A stretch of DNA of 64,000 nucleotides from positions 12,076,501 to 12,140,500 of the forward strand of contig CM042044.1 of NCBI GenBank assembly GCA_023525975.1, written 5' to 3'. This DNA comes from Smallanthus sonchifolius (taxonomy: Eukaryota; Streptophyta; Magnoliopsida; Asterales; Asteraceae). The translations under genes were made by a program, and so were the position numbers. Positions 31,306-41,336 of this stretch are shown here, piece after piece; within the stretch, counting starts at the first letter, position 1; each line of letters begins with the position of its first letter. The notes beneath the pieces are model-generated. The model saw only the letters and a program-made list of their open reading frames with translations. It searched no databases and was not told the origin of the DNA.

Positions 31306-34035
31306 GATTCGATGTCGTGTTAGGTATGGATTGGCTAACTGCCAATGAAGCGCAAATTATATGCAAACGGAAGATAATCCGACTCAAGGCTCCAAATGGT
31401 AGCAAAGTCGAGGTTTTTGGAGATCGTGACGCCCCGATGCCAAACGTCATCTCGATGATTAAGGCAACAGATTACTTGAGGCGCGGATGCGAGGCTTATA
31501 TGGTGTACGTGATTGACAAGTGTAAGGAAGTGAAGGAACTAGACGATGTACCCGTGGTACGCGAGTACCCGGAGGTGTTTCCAGAGGATTTGCCTGGGAT
31601 ACCACCCGACAGAGAGATTGAGTTCCAAGTCAACTTAGTACCAGATGCCCAGCCCGTGGTTAAAGCTCCATATCGACTAGCACCGGTAGAGATGAAGGAA
31701 CTAATGACACAACTAGACGAGTTACTTGAGAAAGGATTTATACAACCGAGCATCTCGCCTTGGGGTGCTCCGGTGTTGTTTGTGAAGAAGAAAGACGGTT
31801 CGATGAGAATGTGTATTGATTATCGCGAGTTGAATAAACGTACGGTGAAGAAAAAGTACCCTCTACAAAGGATCGACGACCTGTTCGACCAATTACAAGG
31901 CGCAAGTTGGTTCTCAAAAATCGACCTTCGGTCCGGGTACCATCAGTTAAAGGTAAGGGAAGAAGACGTACCGAAAACTGCATTTCGCACGCGTTATGGA
32001 CATTTTAAGTTCCGCGTAATGTCTTTCGGATTGACGAACGCCCCCGCAACGTTCATGGATTTGATGAATAGGGTGTGTCGACCGATGCTGGACCGATCGG
32101 TAATCGTGTTCATCGATGATATCCTCATCTACTCCAAGAATGAGGGTGATCACACATGTCACTTAAAGGAAGTGTTGGAGGCTCTGAAGAAGGAAAAGTT
32201 GTATGCTAAGTTCTCCAAATGCGCGTTTTGGCTTAGGGAAGTCCAATTCCTATGTCACGCCATTAACCCGAACGGCATTATGGTTGACCCAGCAAAGATA
32301 ATGACGGTAAGGGAATGGAATATTCCTAAGATGTCAACTAAAATCCGTAGTTTCTTGGGATTGGCAGGCTACTATCGGAGATTCATCCAGGATTTCTCGA
32401 AAATAGCTTCGCCATTGACAAAGTTGACTCGAAAGGAGGTAAAGTACGAATGGGGTTCGACCCAGAATGAGGCGTTTAATGAATTAAAGGAGAAGCTAAC
32501 CAAAGCTCCAGTCTTGGCCCTTCGAGAGGGCAATGAAGACTTAGTGGTATACTCTGACGCTTCAGGTCAGGGATTGGGATGCGTGTTGATGCAACGCGGG
32601 AGAGTGATCGCGTATGAGTCACGGCAGTTGAAGATTCATGAAGCTAATTATCTGACTCACGATTTGGAACTTGCTGCTGTCGTATTTGCATTGAAAATCT
32701 GGAGGCACTACCTTTACGGGGTGAAGTTTACCATTTACTCCGACCACAAAAGTTTGAAGTACTTCTTCGAACAAAGGGAACTTAATATGAGGCAGAGACG
32801 ATGGTTGGAACTATTGAAAGACTATGACTGTGAAATCATGTACCATCCCGGAAAGGCAAATGTGGTGACTGACGCTCTAAGCCGAAAGGATGTGCCTGCT
32901 CCTATTAGAGTGAAAGCTTGCCAGTTGGTGGTAACATCAGATGTGATGAGGGAAATTGAAAGAGCTCAAGATGAAGCACTTAAGGAAGAAAACATAAAGA
33001 AGGAAAGAATGGTTGGCCAACATGATAAGTTGGAATATAACACCCTTGGTGTTAGGACACGTTTTGGACCGATATGGATACCTATGGGTGGCGAGCTTAG
33101 AACCAAAATCTTGGATGAGGTTCATAAGTCTTGGTACTCTATCCATCCCGGTACCAACAAAATGTACCAAGACTTGAGGAAGGAATACTGGTGGCCTGGA
33201 ATGAAACACGAAGTGACAAGGTACGTAGGCAAGTGCTTGACTTGTTTGCAAGTAAAGGCTGAACACCAGAAACCGTATGGAAAGATTCAACCACTTGATA
33301 TACCGGAATGGAAGTGGGAACACATTACCATGGACTTCATAACCAAGCTACCTCGCACAGCTAAAGGTCATGACACCATTTGGGTAATTGTGGACCGATT
33401 AACGAAGAGTGCTCATTTCCTACCTATTCGCGAGACGTTCTCATCGGAAAGGTTAGCGGAAGAATTTATTAACGAAGTAGTAGTACGGCATGGGATGCGT
33501 TTGACGATCGTATCTGACCGGGACACACGATTCACTTCGAGGTTCTGGAAAAGATTTCACGAAGCGATGGGCACGAGGCTTAATATCAGCACGGCATACC
33601 ACCCGCAAACGGATGGTCAGTCCAAAAGGACCATTCAAACATTGGAGGATATGCTTCGTGCTTGTATTATCGACTTCGGTGGCAGTTGGGACAGTCATCT
33701 GCCGTTAGCCGAATTCTCCTACAACAATAGTTATCACACGACGATAGGCATGCCGCCTTACGGAATGTTGTATGGCAGAAGATGCAGGACCCCGGTTTTT
33801 TGGGGTGATATTGGACAGAAGGAATTACGAAGTCTTGAAGTAGTAAGAGAAACGTCGAAAAGGTTTGATCAAATCAAAGCACGAATGAAGGCCGCACAAG
33901 ATCGTCAGAAATCCTATGCGGATAAACGACGAAGGCCTATTGAGTTTGATGTTGGGGACATGGTAATGTTGAAAGTGTCACCCTGGAAGGGAATCATACG
34001 ATTCAGAAGGAGAGGAAAGTTAAGTCCGAGGTTTG
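31306..34035 (+). CDS. Gypsy A pol: RT, RNase H and integrase (open, 910 codons)
   Basis: One uninterrupted frame; an ATG inside the solo LTR (31293) happens to extend it. Using that frame's numbering: protease end DVVLGMDWL (about 7-15); RT with CIDYRELN (about 173), RSGYHQL and FIDDILIYSK (about 272-281); RNase H with VVYSDAS (about 420), SDHKSLKYFF (about 481) and DALSRK (about 527); integrase zinc finger with KCLTCLQVKAEH (about 647-658); and integrase core with TMDFITKLP (about 680) and SDRD (Asp 742). The third catalytic residue, normally Glu in GQSER, is Lys (residue 778, AAA), exactly 36 positions on. The frame is cut at 34035 by the LARD and resumes at 44175. Polymerase motifs look whole but integrase should be inactive. 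Confidence 0.9.
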
Positions 34036-36850
34036 TGTAATATCCAGGCTTTCCCGACCTATCTTTCCCTAAACCCTTACACGTAGTATTAATTTAAAAC
34101 TCGAATCCGTGGTAAAACTATTTCCTTAAACAATAAATATTAATTTAATTAATATATAGTTAAGGAAAATCATTTATATTTGAGATATATATACATATAT
34201 ATGAAATTTTTTAAGTATATATATGTAAACATGATATAATTCTTAAAACTTTATAAGTTTGGGAGTATATAAATAATATAAACTTATTTTAAATTCCTTA
34301 GACTTATAAACTAATAAATCTTATAAATCATTTTATAAAAATCATTTGAGAAAACTTATTCAATTTTTAATTAGACATTTTGTTTGTCTTTAAAGTCCAG
34401 GGACTGAAACTGCTAAATACTGAAACTTGTTTTAAACTAAAATTAAACTTTAAACGGAAAGTGCTAACTCAATGAAACTATAAGGACCTGTTTTGTATTA
34501 ACCCCAAAGTCCCAGAAACGATTCGGTCCTGAGTTCGAATCCCGCACATCACCGTTTTCACCATCTTTTATGCGAAAATCGCAATTCCGTCCAAATTCGG
34601 TGAACCTCGGACTTCGGCTCGAGCGTGCGACCCATCCCCGAGAAGCATTAACGTCTAATTCCAACCGGAAATGAACGTGGTGTCGGAATTAAACCCGAGC
34701 GGCTCAACCACCACCCTCCAACCCGTTCACCCATAGCGATCGAAAAACATCAACGACACACCACTCGAACTCCTCATACACTCAATTCGTTCGATTCTCA
34801 CCTGCATTGCCGATTGGAAGCTCGCGGCAGCCGACGCAAACTCAGACTCATTCTCCCTCGATGCTACACCATTTGAGGTAAATCTTGTACCATTGTGTTC
34901 GTAATCATATGTAGATCGAAAGCCCCCTGTTTAATACCATTAACAGAGGGCGAATCGACATGTATTTGGCAGAAATCGATTCTAGGGTTCTTGAGAATTT
35001 GGGGGTGTTTGAAAGTATTGTTTACCTATTTTCTTTTCCTAGTTTAAACTCAACAAGACCCGTAGGTCAAACGGTTAAGTGTGTGTGCCTGCGGTGACCC
35101 GGAAACGGCGCGGGTTCGACCCGGCCGACCCCCATTTTCGCATATTCAGTTTCTTTTTGCTTTTAAACCAGGTTTAATGCCACTATAAATTTCTATAAAA
35201 TCTGTTGGATATTTATATACTTAGCTGCGAATTTTAATTACATTTTTATATTCTGAAACTTTTTAATTAAATAAAAGTTGATTAAACTTATGATAATTAA
35301 TGGTTTTAAATATTTAAAAAAATTATAAAAATACCTTAGAACCTTATAAATTATAAACAGGAAAATTAGTTTCGGAAATAAACATATTATTTAATTTTAA
35401 ACATTAAATTAATTTATAAACTTTAGTTTAAACAAAAACTTATATAAAGCTTATAAAAATTAGAAAAAGATTTATAAAACTTACACATTATTTAGAAAAC
35501 CTATAAACTTTATAAGGCTAAATGGAAACTTTAAATATTTATTAACTTATAAATCTTATTTTGAGAAACCTTATTTAAAGACATATATAAACTTATAGAC
35601 TCTATAAAGTCTTATTTAAAAATATAAACTTTATAAGGAAATTCTATTTTCAATCTTATAGGTACTTAATATTTATTTACATATTAATAAATGTTTAATA
35701 CTTGAAACTTTAATGAATTACATGTCTTATCCTTATGAATAATTATTTATCTTTAATAATTATATACACTTTAAATAATTACTATTAATCCTAAATCATT
35801 ATTTAGCCTTGAAATATTTTGTATATAATAATTATTTTACTCTTGAAATAATTATTATCATTAATTCTTGTCTCAAATAATTATTTTAAACTACAAACTT
35901 ATTAAGCTATTGAGATCCAAGTCTTATATTCAAAACCTTTCTTTTAAAACTAAACTTAAACTTTATAAACACAATCAAATCCCATCCCATTGGAACCCTA
36001 GTCAATCTTGAAATCCTAGATCCTTACCATAGACTTATAGGATCATACTTAAATCTTTAAACTTGCATACTTAGGCTTATCTTGAGGATATTCTCTCTCC
36101 AAGTCTTGCAAATACTTATCCGTGTCGGATACTATTCATCATCCAAGTGAGTATACTTAGCCCCTTTTTCCTTTCTATGCTTTTGGGGTGAAACATGTTC
36201 AAAACTTTAAACTTATACAATTCTTGTACAAACTATGACTAGATGTTTATTCTTATGTTAAACTTGAGACTTTTATGCTTAGATTAAACTTATAACTAGC
36301 ATATTCATTAGCTTTGATCAAGCCGATAGTAACAATGATAGATCTATTTGCATTTGACCAATCCACCTTGATTGATTGACCCTTCGGGGGGAGCCCTTGG
36401 TGATTGTTACTACATTAAACTTTGAAACTTGAGACTTATAAGGGTAACCTGCGGGTTATGCCTAAACTTGGTCGGAGGATTGATATGCATAATGTTTAAG
36501 ATACTTGTTTCTCATACTTACATTATAGAATGCATATATCATAGTGAATTGTAATTCTTTCCAAATACTTATTAAACTATGACAAAACCTTTGTGTCTCA
36601 CCAACTATTTTGTAGTTGACAGATTCTTTCACATGTTTCAGGTTCTACATCGTGAGACTTACTTGTGATCACATAGGACGCTTTGGACCTAGACTACTTA
36701 TTAAATAAATGTTGTATACTTGTTATTTCCTTTGTTTTGAACCTTTGAATCTATTATTAATGAAATATTGGAACTTTAATAGTCAACCTTGTGCTATTGA
36801 ACAACCGCGTCCGCCCCGACGTATAATCCACCGTCGGTTGGGGTGTGACA
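34036..36850 (+). repeat. 5' LTR of the LARD, lacking its TATA box
   Basis: 2,815 bases. Compared with the 3' LTR it lacks 24 bases (between 34734 and 34735) that include TATAAATA. It carries a B-box-like GAGTTCGAATCCC (34531), a donor-like GAG|GTAAATC (about 34877), a tRNA-like block (35055-35133), a very AT-rich middle (35150-35950), donor-like GTGAGTATAC (about 36148), paired arms (36328 and 36403) and a hairpin just before TTTCAGG (36599-36645). Confidence 0.9.
35055..35133 (+). other. tRNA-like block in the LARD 5' LTR
   Basis: GTAGGTCAAACGGTTAAG resembles a D-arm/A-box, and CGGGTTCGACCCG about 35 bases on is a strong B-box. The duplicate in the 3' LTR is at 42381-42458. It sits about 1.0 kb from the LTR start, the same place as the block in the solo LTR at 5219-5296 although the sequences differ. 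No complete cloverleaf was made out. Confidence 0.5.
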
Positions 36851-36853
36851 GAT

Positions 36854-36866
36854 TGGTATCAGAGCC
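36854..36866 (+). promoter_or_regulatory. Primer binding site of the LARD
   Basis: TGGTATCAGAGCC, an exact iMet tRNA-type primer site, three bases after the LTR end. Its perfection supports recent mobility. Confidence 0.9.
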
Positions 36867-38412
36867 TTGGTTATAGGGAATTAGGTTATTAGACACATGA
36901 CCTAGACTATAACTTAGGAGACCCAAACATGAGTTATCTCATGTCCTTTACTAGGAATTCTCTCCTCATTCTATTCTAAAATCTTATACGTGAACGCTTG
37001 GAGATTCTACGCTTCTACTTACCTACGTACTACAAGAGGCTACTACATCGAGGACACGTTCTTAGGCTTCAAGCCTAATCCTCCACTAAACTCTCGTCAA
37101 GAATATTTAAGTTCTAGATAATGTGTGAGAACTTGTGCGGACCGGAAGGGTGAATACCTGTATTCTGGGAAATTCTGTCAAGGAAAGCATTTCGTATAAA
37201 TCCAAATCAACCGTTGGACCCGTATGCTTTCCTGGGAATTCTTGGGATGAGTATCCACTTATAGGAATGCATGACTTCTCTAAACATTTGTGAGCTTAGA
37301 TTTCCCTTGATATGTCAAAGTACTTACTTAGTGACATGCACTAAATAAGTACCATCTTGAATACTATACACTTCATAAACTCATGCTTCAAAAACTTTCC
37401 TCTATAACCTTTACTCTATGATTCTTATGTTCCGTCTTTTCAAGAATGGTCACATAACAGCATGCTTACTCGTCATAACCTGAAGGAGTTACCTTCAAGG
37501 AGAAATTCTTACGAGATTATACTTAAAAACTACATACATAAACTTATATTTATAGACACTACCCGATAAACTTCGTGATCGTTGTAATACAACCCTTAAA
37601 ACTATGTATTACCCTACAAATTCTTCTACAAAACTTCATTACTTTTTAAATATGACACCTAAGATGTAACCCTTGTATTGTTACCTCACCTCCTTAGCAC
37701 TTAACCAAGTTTCGTTTGATAATTAACTCAAGAAAACTTTTGTTACACTTTTATACATCTCAAAGTTTTCATACGTCCTTAAACTTCATGATCCTTGAAA
37801 TAACATCCCATTAAAACTATGTATTACTCTACAAGTCCTTTTACAAACTTCATTATTTTATAAACTTGAAACTTAAAGGGAAACCCTTGTGTTATCATTT
37901 TATCACTCAAAACTTCATTTGATGATTTACTCAAACTTTGTTACACCTTATTACATCCCAAAACTTTCATACGTCTTTAAAACTTACACATCGCCGTTTC
38001 TTGTAAACAAAACTTAACGTCCTTTTAAGAATCTAAAGTACCTAAATGAAGAAATTCGTAACCTAAGTGTCTTTCCTTGTAAGAGAAGAAGCCTACTATG
38101 GAATAGACAAGCTCCACGTTTAAAGACTCTAAGCCCACAATGAACCTCGACATAGTACCATAAACCCAAACCTCGGTGTCAATAACTAAAAAGTTGTAGA
38201 CTCACGAGGAAATCCTGGCTATGGAAATAGGGTACATAAGTGAGTCCTTGTGACCCACCCCTTTCTTCCGGGAATCCTCCTCATAGCCCATCAACTTCCA
38301 ATCAAAACTATTTTTGAAAATATTACTGTGATGACTCAGTATTACAAATAAAAAAAAAAACTTTTGAACATATCTAATCAACCTTTCTTTCTACCCTCTC
38401 TCTTGCTAGGTA
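36867..38412 (+). other. LARD leader, non-coding
   Basis: No open frame of note. Around 37560-37780 and 37783-37980 two diverged tandem copies of about 220 bases share phrases such as AAAACTATGTATTAC, CTTCATTA and TTTTCATACGTC. A pyrimidine tract followed by TTGCTAG (38388-38409) looks like a splice acceptor directly before the ORF. Confidence 0.6.
37560..37980 (+). repeat. Diverged tandem duplication in the LARD leader
   Basis: Two copies of about 210-220 bases. Shared phrases occur in the same order: CTTCGTGATC/CTTCATGATC, AAAACTATGTATTAC, CTACAA, CTTCATTA, CCCTTGT(A/G)TT, TTTTGTTACAC and TTTCATACGTC. The copies are clearly diverged, so the duplication is old. Confidence 0.65.
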
Positions 38413-38988
38413 ATGGACTCACACTCACACTCTTCACCAGTGTATCGTCCAAGAGGAGAGTCCGACCGTGAAGAGAGCAGCGAGTCACCGGTGTACCAGC
38501 CAAGTCCCTACCCTAATGCTAGGGCAAGAGCTGAGCTCAACACCAATTGGATCAGAAACCCTAGGATATCACCACCGAGGAATCTTTATCAACCACCTCA
38601 TCTTCATCACCGGTTCTCATCACCACCAAAGGACCCGTATCTAGCACCTACCCCTACCCTAAGGGCTAGGCATGCCGGGGCACCTGGCGTGGCAATGGGA
38701 ATTTCGATGCCTAACATTCCGAGGTTCGTGGAAACCACGGAGTTTATGAGGCGAGAGATGGAGCATAGGGCTCGACAAGACCTGTTAAACCAAAGGATCG
38801 ACGACCTGGCCAATCAAATCTGGATCCAGGAAGAAAAGATCGTAACCTTGGAGGAAGACAGGGAAATCCTCGAGCACCGCACCGAGACCACTAGGGCGGA
38901 GGCTAGGTTTGCTATCCGAGTAACCCTAGCAGTACTTGTGATAGTAATAATCTGTTTCCTAGTGGAGAGTTACCTAAGGCGTGCATGA
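38413..38988 (+). CDS. LARD ORF: coiled-coil, C-terminal membrane-anchored protein (191 aa)
   Basis: The only sizeable frame in the LARD. Residues 1-85 are Ser/Pro/Arg-rich and look disordered, with SPVYRP and SPVYQP repeats. Residues about 100-165 are rich in charged heptads (EFMRREMEHRARQDLLNQ, then EEKIVTLEEDREILEHR), a likely coiled coil. Residues about 166-186 (VTLAVLVIVIICFLVESYL) form one strong hydrophobic helix, followed by only a few residues ending RRA, a tail-anchor pattern. No zinc knuckle, protease or polymerase motif is present. The start follows a splice-acceptor-like AG by three bases. It could be a remnant gag- or envelope-like ORF, or a captured host gene; I do not recognise it. 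Confidence 0.65.
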   Translation: MDSHSHSSPVYRPRGESDREESSESPVYQPSPYPNARARAELNTNWIRNPRISPPRNLYQPPHLHHRFSSPPKDPYLAPTPTLRARHAGAPGVAMGISMPNIPRFVETTEFMRREMEHRARQDLLNQRIDDLANQIWIQEEKIVTLEEDREILEHRTETTRAEARFAIRVTLAVLVIVIICFLVESYLRRA

Positions 38989-40167
38989 AGCTCCCATTTC
39001 AATTAAATTTCAGTTTTTGTCATATGTAAGGGCTGGAAGCCCAAATTTTGAAAGCATCTAATGAAAATCATTTTGAAATTTCATCTTGTTATCATTTATT
39101 AGTTTGACTTTTCTTTCACCATTACAAACTCAACCCTTCTACCCGAACACTTTCGTCAAAGGCAGCTCGCGTTAGTATCTGAGATAATTAGCAATGTGGC
39201 ATTAAACTATAAAAATCTTAAGCGACACGTAAACTTGAAGAGTAAACCTTGAACAAACCTTCTAAATTCGTAAGCATCCTTTTAAAACAACACGACTTAC
39301 GAACCACTGTCGTAATCAACTATGATCCTTACCCTTATATAGACTTAACACTTCTAAACTTGACCAATTTTTCGTTTGACAATCATACATACCCTTTTAT
39401 AAAACCTACTTATGCTACTCGTTATTCGTGAACATTTCAATTATACTTTATATAGGAGAAAACTATGCCTTCTGATATGAAACAAGATAAATCATTGTAA
39501 ACACACTATCATAAACCTTATCGAAACTTTTCCCGTTACCCTAAGCTTGGAGACTTTCCTCATTCAACTCTTGTCACGTAAAAGACTTACTATAAATCAC
39601 AACGGGAATTAAAGACTTAAAAGCACGTTATTAAAACATCAAACTTCGTATACACAACTATAGGGTCAGAAACTTTTGAAGCCATATGAAAACTTATACC
39701 AACATTCGAAACCGTATTCTTAGAACTAAACACGATCAATAAAGGATCATGTAAAGCTTAATATTGAAACTTGTGATCAACTGACTTATCCTACTTTCAA
39801 ATTCATACTTAAATTCTTAGTCTTGAAAACTTTTTGTGTTCGTCCTAACTAAACCTTGCAAGACTTGATAAAACGTTTGTATACACGGGAAAACTTCACT
39901 CTTGATACTAGACACTAGCAGGAAGGAGGACATTACTCTCTTTAGCAGAGTACCTCCCCTGACTCCTATCTAAACCAAACATCGAGATCCACCTAACCTT
40001 CTGGACAACTCGAATCTTCTATAAGGGAGCGTATAACGGTTAATCCTGTTCCAAACGCTGTCCCACACCTCTCTTAAATACTAGAGTAATTAAATAACCA
40101 CTTTATACTCAAAGCGTAATCATATACTTCTATACATTGAAGCTAAACTAAAAGACTTTACACTATT
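38989..40167 (+). other. LARD interior after the ORF, non-coding
   Basis: AT-rich text without a credible frame; a 60-codon frame at 39249-39431 looks accidental. It leads into the hairpin array. Confidence 0.5.
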
Positions 40168-40650
40168 CTATGTTTGACGTATTCTTGTTCAAACACAATT
40201 CTATGTTTGACGTATTCTTGTTCAAACACAATATAAACTATTCTACGGTTTGACGTATTCTTGTTCAAACATAATTCTATGTTTGACGTATTCTTGTTCA
40301 AACACTATGAACGTATAAAGACTTTAAACTACCCCATGTTTGACGTATGCTTGTTCAAACATGATGAACGTATGAGACTTTAAACTACCCCATGATTGAC
40401 GTATGCTTGTTCAAACATGCTGAACGTATGAGACTTTAAACTACTCCATGTTTGACGTATGCTTGTTCAAACATGATGAACGTATGAGACTTTAAACTAC
40501 TCCATGTTCGACGTATGCTTGTTTAAACATGATGAACGTATAAGACTTTTAAACTACTCAAGGTTTGATGGATTCTTGATCAAACACGAGGAAAGTATAA
40601 AGACTTTAAACTACTCAATGATTGAGGTATTCTTATTCAATCACGAGGAA
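40168..40650 (+). repeat. Hairpin minisatellite array in the LARD (about ten units)
   Basis: Units of 32-34 bases (first three) and then about 56 bases. Each has an inverted repeat of the form (C)ATGTTTGA - GACGTAT(T/G)CTTGT core - TCAAACAT(G), giving about a 9-base stem with an 11-base loop. The longer units add GATGAACGTATGAGACTTTAAACTAC-type spacers. The last units are diverged but keep the pairing (AATGATTGA...TCAATCAC). Next to the array, ATCATTGGATGA and a later CAATGAT form a further pair. Confidence 0.9.
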
Positions 40651-41322
40651 ACTTTGAAACTCTAAATCTTGCTACATTCTTTTCTCTTTAATCATTGGAT
40701 GACGTTTCTCTCTGAGGGACTCGTTAATCAATGATCACTCTTATGTGGAAACTTTAGTCGTGTGTTAAACAAATTCTTGTACTCTCTTTTTGATCCGTGC
40801 ACAAACGGAAGGACCTATACAGACTATACGACGATTTAAATGCTTACGGGTGCACACGTAAGTATGAAGGTCAATGTATGGAAAAACATAGTAAACTCTG
40901 TCGTGTGTTATGATCTAAGACTTACCGTAAAAGGTAGCCACGGAACTTAGGTACCGTAGCAATCCCTTAGACGTAATAGTCTACAAACTCAAATCGTTAA
41001 GCTATCATAGAATCCATCCTAAGTGATGCATCTCGCTTGAAATCCTGAATGGAAATTCAGCAGATATTCTCTCGAATGCATTTCTGAAAACGAATCTTCC
41101 TATATTTTCAATGAAACTACATGTTTCGTAGAGAAACTTTTGGCAACCCCAGACTTGGAAAACTTAGAAACCTGAACGAAATCTTATCCCTGTCATTCCA
41201 GTTATGATTCTAAACGTAATCCCGAACTTGCTTGGAACGTAAGGTATCTTTCTCAGAATCTTTGTGCGTATCATAGACTTAAAACAGAAACCTCCTACTT
41301 TAATTTCGGGACGAAATTTCCT
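40651..41322 (+). other. LARD 3' untranslated region
   Basis: No gene. It ends with TTTCGGGACGAAATTT (41304-41319), a phrase shared in form with the region before the 3' LTR of gypsy A (44524-44537) and of gypsy B. Confidence 0.6.
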
Positions 41323-41336
41323 AAAGTAGGGGAGAC
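41323..41336 (+). promoter_or_regulatory. Polypurine tract of the LARD
   Basis: AAAGTAGGGGAGAC directly before the TGTAATATCC start of the 3' LTR. It serves as plus-strand primer. Confidence 0.8.

Noticed and set aside
38607..38813. 68-codon minus-strand frame opposite the LARD ORF
   Set aside because: It is shorter, has no start context or domain and is fully covered by the 191-codon plus-strand frame.
40168..40650. CRISPR-like array of regular repeats
   Set aside because: Units touch or have repeated, non-unique spacers, the DNA is plant and the array lies in an LTR element. It is a minisatellite.
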